From CAYONP01 sp964405335 (GTDB lineage: Bacteria; Armatimonadota; UBA10988), in the NCBI GenBank assembly GCA_964405335.1, contig CAYONP010000011.1, forward strand, positions 1-64,000: DNA of 64,000 nucleotides. The letters are read 5' to 3'. The notes below the pieces were generated by a model. The model worked only from the letters and a program-made list of their open reading frames with translations, had not been told where the DNA came from and ran no database searches. Of the stretch, positions 43,273 through 51,269 are shown piece after piece; positions within the stretch are counted from its first letter, which is position 1; each line of letters begins with the position of its first letter. Made by a program: the position numbers and the translations under genes.

Positions 43273-44373
43273 ATGAGTGTTGACACCGCCGACAAGGCGA
43301 CCAATCGGCACAAGGAGATGACCGTCCCGGAGCACCTCGAGGAGCTCCGCTGGCACATCGTCCGCTCGATGCTCTATCTCTGCGTCACCGCCAGCGCCTG
43401 CTGGTACTACTACGAGCCGGTCTACGAGTTCATCGCCGGACCGGTGATCCGCGCCTTCGAGGCCAATCAGTACGAAGCCAAGCTGATCTACCTCGATATC
43501 CTCGAACCCCTGCTGTTCCGCCTGCAGGTCGTCCTCGCCGTGGGTCTGGTGCTCGCCCTGCCGCTGGTCATCTGGGAGATCTGGCGCTTCATCGCGCCGG
43601 CGCTGCACGACAACGAAATCGTCTATGTGCGTCCGCTCATGCCGTTCAGCATCCTGCTCTGCTTCGCCGGCTTCACGCTGATCTACTACGCCCTCCCGCT
43701 CGCCTTCCAGTTCCTGCTCAAGTTCGCCCCGCCGGTGGGCGAGAACGTCGAGATGGCGCAGCACCTGCAGCGCTACTTCTTCTTCCTGCTGCGTATGATG
43801 ATCGGCGCCGCCGTCGTCTTCCAGATGCCGGTGGTGATCCTGATCCTCGGTCAGCTCGAGCTGGTCACCGCCAAGGGGCTGATCCGCTACTGGCGGCACT
43901 CGATCCTGATCAACTTCACCCTCGCGGCGATCATCACCCCGACCATCGACCCGGTGAACATGTCGATCATCGCCGTGCCGCTCTGCGCGCTCTACTTCCT
44001 CAGCGTGCTGCTGGTCGTCTGGATCGAGCGCCGCCGCGCGCGCCGGGCACGCGACGAGGGTAGTGAGCCACCGCCCGAGCCGCCCGCCCCGGCGCCCGAG
44101 CCGCCCGCCCCGCCACCGGTGCCAGAAGCGAGCGAGAACGGCGAGCCCGAGCCGGCGGCCGAGCCGGTGGTCGCCGCGCCGGCCGAACCAGCGCCCGCGC
44201 CGGCGGTCACGGCGACCGGCGTGCCGGTGGTCGATCGCTCGATTCTCGGCCCGGGCCTGGCCTCAGCGCCGGTGGTGGCCACCGTCGACGAGGCCGATGA
44301 GGCGCTCTTCGATCCCGACTCACCCGCCGCCGATCACTCCTCGGCGAACGGGTCGTCGTCGTCGTCTTCGTAG
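43273..44373 (+). CDS. tatC: Twin-arginine translocase subunit TatC
   Basis: 366 aa. The six-helix core (about residues 15-255) has MTVPEHLEELRWHIVRS, FIAPALHDNE and AIITPTIDP, the family signatures. A Pro/Glu/Ala-rich cytoplasmic tail of about 100 residues follows, ending in a poly-Ser run. TatC recognises twin-arginine signal peptides. The last 40 nt overlap the 3' end of ssb on the other strand, so the Ser run is the antisense of ssb's acidic tip. tatA is not in the window. Confidence 0.95.
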   Translation: MSVDTADKATNRHKEMTVPEHLEELRWHIVRSMLYLCVTASACWYYYEPVYEFIAGPVIRAFEANQYEAKLIYLDILEPLLFRLQVVLAVGLVLALPLVIWEIWRFIAPALHDNEIVYVRPLMPFSILLCFAGFTLIYYALPLAFQFLLKFAPPVGENVEMAQHLQRYFFFLLRMMIGAAVVFQMPVVILILGQLELVTAKGLIRYWRHSILINFTLAAIITPTIDPVNMSIIAVPLCALYFLSVLLVVWIERRRARRARDEGSEPPPEPPAPAPEPPAPPPVPEASENGEPEPAAEPVVAAPAEPAPAPAVTATGVPVVDRSILGPGLASAPVVATVDEADEALFDPDSPAADHSSANGSSSSSS

Positions 44374-44897
44374 AGGTCGTCGGCCGGCTTGTCGAAGGTC
44401 TGGCGGCGCCCCTCCTGGCCCTCTGCCGGCGGCTTGGCCGCGGCCTCCTCGTCGCCGAAGTCGTCGGGGGTGTGGTCCCACCGGCCGCCGCGCCGCTCGC
44501 CGTCACGAGCCGGCTGCTCCCGCTCACGTTCGCGGTCGTCGCGCCGGCCGCCCCCGCCGCCGCCGCCGCGGTCGCGGTCATCCCAGGAGTATTTCTGCAC
44601 GTTGTCGGCGACCACCGAGACCCAGCGCTGTCGTTGGCCGTTCTTGTCGGTGTACTCGTCGATTTCGAGCCGGCCGTCGACGCCGCACAGGTCGCCGCGC
44701 CCGAGGTAGCGGTTGCAGAATTCGGCGGTGCGGCCGAACACCGTGACGTTGAAGAAGTCGGCCTGGCGCTCGCCGTCGCGTCCCTTCCGCACGCGGTCGA
44801 CCGCGATGCGGAACTTCGAGATCACCGTGCCTTCGTTGGTCTGCCGCTCTTCGGGATCGGCCACCACGCGGCCGACCAGCACGATCCGGTTGATCAT
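44334..44897 (-). CDS. ssb: Single-stranded DNA-binding protein
   Basis: 187 aa. The OB fold (residues 1-105) contains MINRIVLVGRVVADPE, FRIAVDR and the DNA-stacking aromatics. A Gly/Arg-rich linker follows, then the acidic tip DDDDDPFAEE, which varies from the usual DDDIPF by ending PFAEE. It protects ssDNA and recruits repair proteins. It lies 31 nt downstream of rpsF. The usual rpsR neighbour is absent. Confidence 0.95.
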   Translation of the reverse strand: MINRIVLVGRVVADPEERQTNEGTVISKFRIAVDRVRKGRDGERQADFFNVTVFGRTAEFCNRYLGRGDLCGVDGRLEIDEYTDKNGQRQRWVSVVADNVQKYSWDDRDRGGGGGGGRRDDREREREQPARDGERRGGRWDHTPDDFGDEEAAAKPPAEGQEGRRQTFDKPADDLYEDDDDDPFAEE

Positions 44898-44928
44898 CGA
44901 AGCCTCCTGGGAGTCGCCGAGGAGTACT

Positions 44929-45429
44929 TCACTCCTCGGTGGCGATCTCCTCGTCGGCTTCCGGCGCTTCGGGCGTCGACTCCTCGTCGGACGTGGCGGC
45001 TTCGGTCTCCGCCTCCGCCTCGGGCTCCGCCTCGGGCTCGGGCTCGGCGTCGACTTCGTCGTCGTCCGGCGGCGCGACGTCCTCGACCGGCTCGGCGCCG
45101 TCGGTAGGCAGCGCCTGGGTCGGCGGCCTCATGCCGCGCTTCTCGTCGACCACCAGCAGGTAGCGGACGGTCTGGTCGTGCTGCTGAATGGCGATGAACT
45201 GCCGCAGCGGGGTGATTTCGCTCGGGTCGCAGGTGAAGTTGACCAGGACGTAGATGCCCTGGCGCACGCCGCGCACCTCGTAGGCCAGGCGGCGCTGGCC
45301 GAGCACGTCACAGGCGGTCACCTCGCCGACCTGCGCGATGCGGGCCCGGAGCTGGTCGATCGCCGCGGTCGCCGCCGTGGCGTCCAGCTCGGGGTGGTAG
45401 ATGATCATCAACTCGTAGTCGCGTGCCAT
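44929..45429 (-). CDS. rpsF: 30S ribosomal protein S6
   Basis: 166 aa. The canonical S6 domain is residues 1-95 (MARDYELMIIYHPEL, RRLAYEV, QGIYVLVNF). A long Glu/Ala-rich acidic tail follows (about 70 residues, repeated EPEAE), resembling S6 proteins that carry poly-Glu tails. It starts at ATG 45429. It is first gene of the rpsF-ssb operon. Confidence 0.95.
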   Translation of the reverse strand: MARDYELMIIYHPELDATAATAAIDQLRARIAQVGEVTACDVLGQRRLAYEVRGVRQGIYVLVNFTCDPSEITPLRQFIAIQQHDQTVRYLLVVDEKRGMRPPTQALPTDGAEPVEDVAPPDDDEVDAEPEPEAEPEAEAETEAATSDEESTPEAPEADEEIATEE

Positions 45430-45501
45430 GGAGGTCCTTCCCTCGGGCAAACGGCTCCGCTCGGGCGGAGCGAGAAGGTGGGCCGGTTCGCGGCCCGGCG
45501 C

Positions 45502-45530
45502 ATGATAGCATCGGACCGGGGTGTGGTCAA
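45502..45530 (-). promoter_or_regulatory. rpsF-ssb promoter
   Basis: Minus strand: -35 TTGACC (45525-45530), 17-bp spacer, -10 TATCAT (45502-45507) with TGC extension. It leaves a leader of about 65 nt, long enough for autoregulatory structure. Confidence 0.6.
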
Positions 45531-45547
45531 CGCAGCGCGGGCCGAAC

Positions 45548-45602
45548 GAGGTAGCGCCGGCTCGCCGAGCCGGCTTGGCGCGTTCGGCGACCGCGCCCTA
45601 CC
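45548..45602. repeat. Two opposed GTAGG-type palindromic repeats
   Basis: A plus unit at 45548-45574 (GAGGTAGCG, then GCCGGCTCG/CGAGCCGGC) faces a minus unit at 45577-45602 ending GCGCCCTACC. They lie between the rpsF promoter and the PHP gene's stop. Confidence 0.6.
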
Positions 45603-45625
45603 GGTGCCGGCGCGTTCGGCGGCGG

Positions 45626-46381
45626 TCACGCACCCGGGAAGACAATCTGCTCCTGCCGCAGGCCGGCCTCGCGCGCCAGGTGGACGGTCCACTCGAACCG
45701 CCACACATCCTCGGGCCGGTGTGCGTCGCTGGCGAAGACGAACGAGCAGCCCTGCTCGGCCGCCAGGCGAATCACCGCCGGGTAGGTCGCGCGGTGCGCC
45801 GGGGTCATCTTCCGGGCCGCCAGCTCGTTCAGCTCGATCCAGCAGCCGGCCTCGGCGGCGGCGGCGAAGACCGGGCGGAAGCGCTCGAGCACGGCGGCAT
45901 AGTCGGGCGTCAGCGTGTTCTGCGCCAAGATCACCGCCGGGTGGGCCCAGGTCTGAACCACGGGGTTGGTCACGATCCGCGCGGCCCAGGCGAAGTAGGC
46001 GTCGATCAGCCGCTGCTTCTCCTCGGCATCGAACTCGAACTTGCCGTTCCACACCCGCCGCGAGCCGGGGTAATGGTGGGTGCTGGCAATCACATAGGCC
46101 AGGCTGTCGACCGGCGCCATGAGCGAGCCGTCGGCGGCGACGGGATCGGCGTCGACCTCGCCGCCAAGGAGGACACGACATGCGTGGTGAACAGCGGCAA
46201 GGTCTCGGCCAATGGCCTCGAGGCGGGCAAGATGGGCGGGTTCGTGCAGGTGTTCGGTGATGTAGTAGGCCTCGAGCCCGGCGGCGTCGGCGGCGGCGAC
46301 GGCGTTGGCGACGGTCATGTCGGGGTGGGCGTGGCCGCAGTGGACGGTGTGGGTATGGGTATCGATGCGGGGCGGGATCAC
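45626..46381 (-). CDS. PHP-domain phosphoesterase (histidinol-phosphatase-like)
   Basis: 251 aa from GTG 46381 (GGAGAG upstream). The PHP metal motifs are DTHTHTVHCGH at the N-terminus, ITEHLHEP, GGEVDADP, the STHHYPG region, WAHP and ASDAHRPEDV. It probably hydrolyses a phosphoester such as histidinol phosphate; no histidine genes are adjacent, so the substrate is open. Confidence 0.87.
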   Translation of the reverse strand: MIPPRIDTHTHTVHCGHAHPDMTVANAVAAADAAGLEAYYITEHLHEPAHLARLEAIGRDLAAVHHACRVLLGGEVDADPVAADGSLMAPVDSLAYVIASTHHYPGSRRVWNGKFEFDAEEKQRLIDAYFAWAARIVTNPVVQTWAHPAVILAQNTLTPDYAAVLERFRPVFAAAAEAGCWIELNELAARKMTPAHRATYPAVIRLAAEQGCSFVFASDAHRPEDVWRFEWTVHLAREAGLRQEQIVFPGA

Positions 46382-46488
46382 GGCTACGGCTCTCCGGCGC
46401 GGTGGTTACCGGACCGGCGGGCCAATCCTGCCGGCGGTCGAGTCGCGGAACCCGCCGGCTGGCTCGTCTATGGTTCGGGAGCGGCGGC

Positions 46489-47067
46489 GTGGCAGTCCCG
46501 CAGCGACACGTCAAGGCGGTCGAGCAGGTGATGGAGGCTCCTCAGCAAGCCACGCGGCAGGACGGCTTCGAGGCCCTGGTGGCCGACCACGCGCCGATGG
46601 TCGGGCGGATGCTGAGCGCGCTGGTCGACGATCCGAACCTGGTCGCCGACCTGGCGCAGGAGACCTTCGTCCGGGCCTACCGCGGGCTCGAGGCGTTCCG
46701 CGGCGGGCAGACCTCGACCTGGCTCGGCCGGATTGCGGTCAATGTCGCCCGCGACCATCATCGCGGGGCCTGGAACCAGCGCGTGCTGCTGGTGGCCGAG
46801 CCCGACGACGAACGCGCGGGGGCCGACGGAGAGCCGGAGGTGATTGTCCTCCAGCACGAGGCCGGGCTGCGCATCCGCGCGGCGATGCAGCGGCTGCCGG
46901 CGCGTCAGGCCGAGGTGGTTCGGCTGCGGTTCTTGCTGGGCGAGAGCTATGTCGGCATGGAGGCGCTCCTGGGTGTGCCCGAGAGCACGCTGCGCAGCCG
47001 CGTGAAGGCGGCGCTCAAGCGGCTCCGCGCCGAACTGGCCGACTACTTCGCGGAGAGCGAATCATGA
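46489..47067 (+). CDS. ECF-family RNA polymerase sigma factor
   Basis: 192 aa from GTG 46489, which has GGGAG 7 nt upstream; ATG 46531 is an alternative. Sigma region 2 is LVADLAQETFVRAYRGLEAF and region 4 is LPARQAEVVRLRFLLGESYVGMEALLGVPESTLRSR (helix-turn-helix), which is split here by a spacer. It would direct transcription in response to the membrane-bound anti-sigma factor encoded next, with which it overlaps by ATGA. Confidence 0.93.
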   Translation: MAVPQRHVKAVEQVMEAPQQATRQDGFEALVADHAPMVGRMLSALVDDPNLVADLAQETFVRAYRGLEAFRGGQTSTWLGRIAVNVARDHHRGAWNQRVLLVAEPDDERAGADGEPEVIVLQHEAGLRIRAAMQRLPARQAEVVRLRFLLGESYVGMEALLGVPESTLRSRVKAALKRLRAELADYFAESES

Positions 47068-48797
47068 GGTGCCGTGAGTGCGAAGAGCACCTGCAATCCT
47101 ATCTCGATGAGACCCTGCACCCGGCGCTGGCCAGCGCGCTGACCAAGCACCTGCGCCGCTGCGAGGCGTGCCGCCAGGCGCTGGAGGAGCGGCGGGTGAT
47201 CCCCGCCCGCCCCGCGCTGCAGGTGGGCGAGTGGATCCCGCCGAGCGGCTTTGTCGCCCGCACGCTGCGCAGTGCCGAGGCCGAGCGCGACTCGTTCATC
47301 GGCCTGCGCGAGCGCACGGTGCGCTGGCCCTGGCTGCGCTGGGCGCTGCTGGCGGCGGCGCTGCTGGCTCTGCTGGCGGTGCCGGCGACGCGGCGGGTGA
47401 TGCACCCGTTCGGGACGTTGACCCGACTCGCCGTGACACCGTATGACGTTTCCTCGCTGATCGGCAACCCTGGGTTCTTCTCCTCGGCCGCGGGGGCGTA
47501 CGTCGGCACCGAAGAGCTGGCCACGCAGGGCGTGGTGCCCGGCGGTTTGGCCGATCGCGAACTTGCGATCGCGGCCCAGGTCGGCGGAATGGCAGCAGCC
47601 CTTGAGCGACAGGCGACCGACGTCAAGAGATGGACGGCCCTCGACTCGGATGATGATTTCAAGTTGCCGCCCAGCTCATCGATGCGCGAGGCGAACGGCG
47701 CGGTGTACTACCTCGATTCTGTCGCCAACGTGGTCGGCGTGAACCAGAGCCTCACGCTGAGCGAGTGGCTCGAGCTGATCCGGCGCGGCAACAGGGCCAG
47801 GGAGCTGAGCCTCGATCGCGCAGACCGTCGGACCACCTCGGTCGGCGTGCTGGTGGCCAACGGGGTGCCCGAGTGGCTGGCCGAGCGACTGGTCGGCGAG
47901 CCCGCCGAGGCGACCACCTGGGTGCCGGCGCTGCGCCTGACTATCCGCGCCGCCGCCACGCGGGCGACCGCGCTGCTCGACGCCGGCCACCCGGCCGACG
48001 CCGCGGAGCTGCTCGCCGTCATGGCCACCTTCGGCGACCGGCTCCGCCGCGAGGGCGAGCTGGACAGCGAACGACGCGCCGGGGCGTTGATGCAACTGGT
48101 CATGCTCAGCCTCGCCCGACAGGAGCTGAGCGCCGACGAGCTGCGCGGCCACGGGTTGGAGCAGGCGGTCGCCGCCGACCTGGCCTCCGCCGCCAAGGCT
48201 CTCGCCCGGCCGCTCGGCCGCGGCGTGCCGCCGCCCGACCCCGAGCTGGCCCGCTTCCTGGTCATCGCCCGCGGCGTAGCCGGGCTGACCGTCGCCGTCC
48301 TGCTGCTCGGCCTGCTGGTCGGTCTGGCGGTGGTCGGCCACCGGCTGGTTCGTCGTCGCTGGCCCGGCCCGGCACCGCTGCCGCTCGGCCGCTGGCACAC
48401 CGGGGTGCTGTTGCTCATGTCTGCCGGGTCAGGCGGATTCGCACTGCGCGGACTGCTGCCGGCTCTTTTGGGCTCGGCTGAAGCCGAGATCTGGCGATGG
48501 GTACTGCACGCCGCTGTCGCACCTGCCGCTGTGTTCGGTTACCTCGCCGCCCTCGGCGGGCAGCATGCGCACGAGGTCGGCGCGCCGCGGTGGCGGTTCG
48601 GCAACTGGATCGATCGCCTGATCGAATGCCCCGAGCCACACCTCTCGCCGCGCTGGGACTTCGTCCGCCGCGCCTGGCTGGCGCTCGACTGGCGGCTCGC
48701 CGCGCTCTGCGGCTGGCTCTTCGTCGCCGGCGTGGTGGCCCTCGCCTGGCTCGACCACTGGGCCTGGGTCGGTCCACCCGCGTGGCTGGTCGGCTGA
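47064..48797 (+). CDS. Zinc-finger anti-sigma factor with large multi-pass membrane domain
   Basis: 577 aa. The N-terminus has a ZAS-type zinc site (CRECEEHLQSYLDE, then HLRRCEAC, the H-x3-C-x2-C motif) that would hold the ECF factor. A first membrane helix is at about 94-113. A long periplasmic domain (about 115-400) is of unknown family. At the C-terminus four further helices (about 405-430, 455-475, 490-510, 555-570) follow. This is unusual, because most such anti-sigmas have one helix. It is probably the signal sensor. The start overlaps the sigma gene's stop. Confidence 0.85.
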   Translation: MRCRECEEHLQSYLDETLHPALASALTKHLRRCEACRQALEERRVIPARPALQVGEWIPPSGFVARTLRSAEAERDSFIGLRERTVRWPWLRWALLAAALLALLAVPATRRVMHPFGTLTRLAVTPYDVSSLIGNPGFFSSAAGAYVGTEELATQGVVPGGLADRELAIAAQVGGMAAALERQATDVKRWTALDSDDDFKLPPSSSMREANGAVYYLDSVANVVGVNQSLTLSEWLELIRRGNRARELSLDRADRRTTSVGVLVANGVPEWLAERLVGEPAEATTWVPALRLTIRAAATRATALLDAGHPADAAELLAVMATFGDRLRREGELDSERRAGALMQLVMLSLARQELSADELRGHGLEQAVAADLASAAKALARPLGRGVPPPDPELARFLVIARGVAGLTVAVLLLGLLVGLAVVGHRLVRRRWPGPAPLPLGRWHTGVLLLMSAGSGGFALRGLLPALLGSAEAEIWRWVLHAAVAPAAVFGYLAALGGQHAHEVGAPRWRFGNWIDRLIECPEPHLSPRWDFVRRAWLALDWRLAALCGWLFVAGVVALAWLDHWAWVGPPAWLVG

Positions 48798-48821
48798 GAA
48801 TCTCTCCCACGGTGAAACCCG

Positions 48822-48887
48822 ATGCGTAGGTCCGGTAGTTCTCTTGCAGACCGGGATTCGAACCGGCTCAGGAAAGGACCTACGCAT
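48822..48887 (+). promoter_or_regulatory. 12-bp inverted repeat covering the rhodanese start codon
   Basis: Arms ATGCGTAGGTCC (48822-48833) and GGACCTACGCAT (48876-48887) are perfect complements, 42 nt apart. In mRNA the stem would hide most of the AAGGA ribosome site and two bases of the ATG, so it could act as a translational switch. It may alternatively be a GTAGG-type mobile repeat. Confidence 0.5.
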
Positions 48888-49434
48888 GGCCGTGGCAGAG
48901 CAGAGCAACGCGACCGCGGTGCGCACCGTCGATGCCGACACGCTGCGCGAGTGGATGGAGGCCGACGAGGCGGTGCTGATCGATGTGCGCGAGCCCGCCG
49001 AGTATGCCGCCGAGCGGATCCCCGGCTCGGTCAACCTGCCGCTCTCGAGCTTCTCGCCCGACAAGCTGCCGGCGCATGACGGCCGGCACCTGGTGCTCCA
49101 CTGCCAGGCCGGCGCGCGCGCGACGCAGGCGACCTGCCGGCTGATCGACGCGGGTCTCGGGCCGGTCTGGTGCTTCGAGGCCGGCATGAGCGGCTGGCGC
49201 ACCGCGGGGCTGGCGGTTGAGGGCACCGGCCGCGAGATGATCAACGTGCAGCGGCAGACGCAGATTGCCGTCGGCACGTTCGTGCTCGCCGGCACGCTGC
49301 TCGGCGCCTTTGTCGCTCAGGGCTGGCTGGTGCTCGCCGGCTTGATGGGCTGCGGGCTGATCGTCGCCGGCAGCACGGGCAAGTGCGCGCTGGCCGAGCT
49401 GATCGCCCGCCTGCCGTGGAACCAGAAGGCCTGA
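48886..49434 (+). CDS. Rhodanese with C-terminal DUF2892-like membrane domain
   Basis: 182 aa from ATG 48886 (AAAGGA upstream). The rhodanese domain is residues 10-115, with IDVREPAEYAAERIPGSVNLPL and the active-site loop HCQAGARA, where Cys carries persulfide. The C-terminal part has two membrane helices (about 125-165), like E. coli YgaP. It transfers sulfane sulfur at the inner membrane. A stable hairpin overlaps its ribosome site. Confidence 0.9.
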   Translation: MAVAEQSNATAVRTVDADTLREWMEADEAVLIDVREPAEYAAERIPGSVNLPLSSFSPDKLPAHDGRHLVLHCQAGARATQATCRLIDAGLGPVWCFEAGMSGWRTAGLAVEGTGREMINVQRQTQIAVGTFVLAGTLLGAFVAQGWLVLAGLMGCGLIVAGSTGKCALAELIARLPWNQKA

Positions 49435-49491
49435 CGAGGAGCGGCGGCGCGATCGCCGAAGGCGCGGGGTCGGCAGAGGGAGTTGAGCCCG

Positions 49492-50532
49492 ATGACCCCG
49501 CGCGAACGCATCCTGGCCGCGATGGAGTTCAGCGGCCCCGACCGGGCGCCGATCCACCATTACATCTTCCCCGGCGCGCTGCGGCGGCACGGGCAGCGGC
49601 TGGTCGACCTGGCCGACCAGTACCCGGACGACTTCGGCAACGAGGCGATCCACCACACCTGGCGGCAGATCCAGCGCGAGGGCGACCAGCCGGAGGAGAT
49701 CATCACCTGGATCGACGCCTGGGGCACGGTCTGGCGGCGGTTGAGCCTGTACACCTCGGGCGAGGTCGAGGCGCCGGCAATCCCCGAGTGGAGCGAGTGG
49801 CACGACTACGAGTTCCCGCCGGCGCCCGGCCCGGCGCACTACGAAGCGTATGAGGCGAGCGTGCGGGCGCAGCACCCCGAGCGGTTCGTCTCGTGCGGCG
49901 GCGGCGGCTTGTTCCAGCATGTGCAGAACCTGCGCGGGCCCGAGGGCTTCCTGACCGACATCGGCGAGGACCGCGCCGAGCTGCACGAGTTGCTCGACCG
50001 GCTGGTCGACTACTACCTGCCGCAGCTCCGTGCCCACCTGGCGGCCGGCGCCGACGCCGCGGTGTGGGGCGACGACTGGGGCGCGCAGGACCGGATGCTG
50101 TGCAGCCCCGAGGCCTGGCGTCGGATCTTCCGCCCGCGTTATCAGCGGCTGTTCGACGCCGTCCGCGAGGCCGGGGCGAAGATCTGGATCCACTCCGACG
50201 GCTGGATCCTCGAGATCCTGCCCGACCTGGTCGACATGGGCGCCGACTTGATCAACCCGCAGCACGCCTGCATGGGCACCCGCAGAGTCGGCAAGATCCT
50301 CGGCGGCCGGGTCTGCGTCCGGACCGACATCGACCGCCAGACGGTCATCCCCCACGGCACGCCCGACGAGGTGCGCGCCGCGGTGCGCGAGGTGATGGAC
50401 TGCTTCGGGCGGTTCGACGGCGGGGTGATGCTCCACGGCGAAATCGGCCCGGACGTGCCGTTCGAGAACGCCGAAGCGCTGTATGCGGCGTTCTATGAGT
50501 GTGGGCGGTATCCGTTGGGGTGGTTGGGGTGA
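49492..50532 (+). CDS. Uroporphyrinogen decarboxylase (URO-D) family protein
   Basis: 346 aa. ATG 49492 is 9 nt after GAGGGAG; TTG 49483 is less likely. The TIM-barrel family signature is seen in MTPRERILAAMEF, the DDWGAQDRMLCSP metal/active-site region, IWIHSDGWILEILPDLVDMG and a late GGVMLHGEIG. Members of this branch are corrinoid- or methylcobalamin-dependent methyltransferases and demethylases rather than HemE; the usual HemE N-terminal RQAGR is absent. The final 37 nt, through its stop, were copied to 51228-51264 (see repeats). Confidence 0.87.
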   Translation: MTPRERILAAMEFSGPDRAPIHHYIFPGALRRHGQRLVDLADQYPDDFGNEAIHHTWRQIQREGDQPEEIITWIDAWGTVWRRLSLYTSGEVEAPAIPEWSEWHDYEFPPAPGPAHYEAYEASVRAQHPERFVSCGGGGLFQHVQNLRGPEGFLTDIGEDRAELHELLDRLVDYYLPQLRAHLAAGADAAVWGDDWGAQDRMLCSPEAWRRIFRPRYQRLFDAVREAGAKIWIHSDGWILEILPDLVDMGADLINPQHACMGTRRVGKILGGRVCVRTDIDRQTVIPHGTPDEVRAAVREVMDCFGRFDGGVMLHGEIGPDVPFENAEALYAAFYECGRYPLGWLG

Positions 50533-50537
50533 GCGGG
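50496..50537 (+). repeat. Direct repeat A: end of URO-D gene and start of DUF6883 copy 1
   Basis: 42 bp covering GGGCGGTATCCGTTGGGG through the GTGAGCGGG start. It is repeated at 51228-51269 with only two mismatches. Confidence 0.9.
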
Positions 50538-50876
50538 TTGCCGCGGGCCAACACCTGGCTGATCGACGAGGCCAAGCTCGCGGGTTATCTGCTGAGCGAG
50601 CAGCACCCGACCGGCGGCCCGAAGGCAGCGTTCCTGCTGGCGCGTGGGTTTCGCCGCGAGCGGCCGGACGAGCTCGCTGGAGCCTTGCGACGTCACGCAG
50701 AGCGGCATGGCATCGCCAAGACGGTCGGAACGCGGTACGGCACCAAGTTCGTTATCGAGGGTGCGCTGGAAGCGCCCGACGGGAGTGCGCCCCGGATTCG
50801 TGCGGTCTGGATCGTCTTGCACGATGAAACGGTGCCGCGGTTCGTGTCGGCCTACCCGCTTGGGAGAAGACGATGA
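50529..50876 (+). CDS. DUF6883-like small protein, copy 1
   Basis: 115 aa from GTG 50529, overlapping the URO-D stop (GTGA). It resembles the DUF6883 family: LPRANTWLIDEAKLAGYLLSEQHPTGGPKAAFLLARGF at the start and APRIRAVWIVLHDETVPRFVSAYPL at the end, with predicted alpha/beta fold. It is directly coupled (ATGA) to a DUF4926-like gene. Such pairs recur in tandem in many bacteria and have a toxin-antitoxin-like layout, but I know of no proven function. Confidence 0.75.
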   Translation: MSGLPRANTWLIDEAKLAGYLLSEQHPTGGPKAAFLLARGFRRERPDELAGALRRHAERHGIAKTVGTRYGTKFVIEGALEAPDGSAPRIRAVWIVLHDETVPRFVSAYPLGRRR

Positions 50877-51115
50877 TCCCGGAACTGGAGTGTGTGGCCC
50901 TGCTCGTCGACCTGCCGGAGCTTGGCCTCAAAGCCGGCGACATCGGCACGGTCGTCCATGTCTATCCCAGCGGTGCGGCGTACGAAGTCGAGTTCGTCGA
51001 CCTCGACGGCTGGACCATCGGCGTTGAGACCTTGGAGCAGGCGCAGATTCGCCTTGCCCGTCGCGACGAGCTGGAGCGCCGCAGCGCGCAACGGGAGGCG
51101 CGCATCCATCCCTGA
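50873..51115 (+). CDS. DUF4926-like small protein, copy 1
   Basis: 80 aa. The family core is visible: a short SH3-like beta barrel with LECVALLVDLPELGLKAGDIGTVVHVY, then AYEVEFVDLDGWTIGVETL. It starts within the stop of the DUF6883 gene. Stoichiometric coupling suggests the two proteins bind one another. Confidence 0.8.
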   Translation: MIPELECVALLVDLPELGLKAGDIGTVVHVYPSGAAYEVEFVDLDGWTIGVETLEQAQIRLARRDELERRSAQREARIHP

Positions 51116-51159
51116 CCGCCGCTTCGGGACGGCGGCATTCCAGGCCCGTTTGGCAACTG

Positions 51160-51225
51160 CCGCCTTTGACGCCCACCGCTCCGACTCATTACAATCCGCC
51201 CGACGAGCCGGAGCCGCGCATGAGC
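51160..51225 (+). repeat. Direct repeat B copy 1: displaced pyrB promoter and start
   Basis: 66 bp identical to 52066-52131 except one base. It contains TTGACG (51166-51171), an 18-bp spacer, TACAAT (51190-51195) and a relic ATGAGC start of pyrB, which then runs into the second copy of repeat A. Confidence 0.92.
51166..51195 (+). promoter_or_regulatory. Duplicated pyrB-type promoter driving DUF6883 module 2
   Basis: TTGACG-18-TACAAT, identical to the pyrB promoter at 52072-52101. It is 65 nt upstream of the DUF6883 copy 2 GTG and probably gives this module its own transcription. Confidence 0.6.
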
Positions 51226-51227
51226 AG

Positions 51228-51269
51228 TGAGTCTGGGCGGTATCCGTTGGGGCGGTTGGGGTGAGCGGG
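51228..51269 (+). repeat. Direct repeat A copy 2: relic end of URO-D gene
   Basis: 42 bp, two mismatches to 50496-50537; fused directly to the relic pyrB start, which marks the junction of the tandem duplication. Confidence 0.9.

Noticed and set aside
48842..48880. Possible tRNA gene on the minus strand (TTCGAATCCC T-arm-like sequence)
   Set aside because: No matching acceptor, D or anticodon stems could be found on the 5' side; only a T-arm-like fragment exists.
49492..50532. hemE (uroporphyrinogen decarboxylase proper)
   Set aside because: The N-terminal Arg motif of HemE is missing and the sequence fits the methyltransferase-like branch of the URO-D superfamily; no heme genes nearby.
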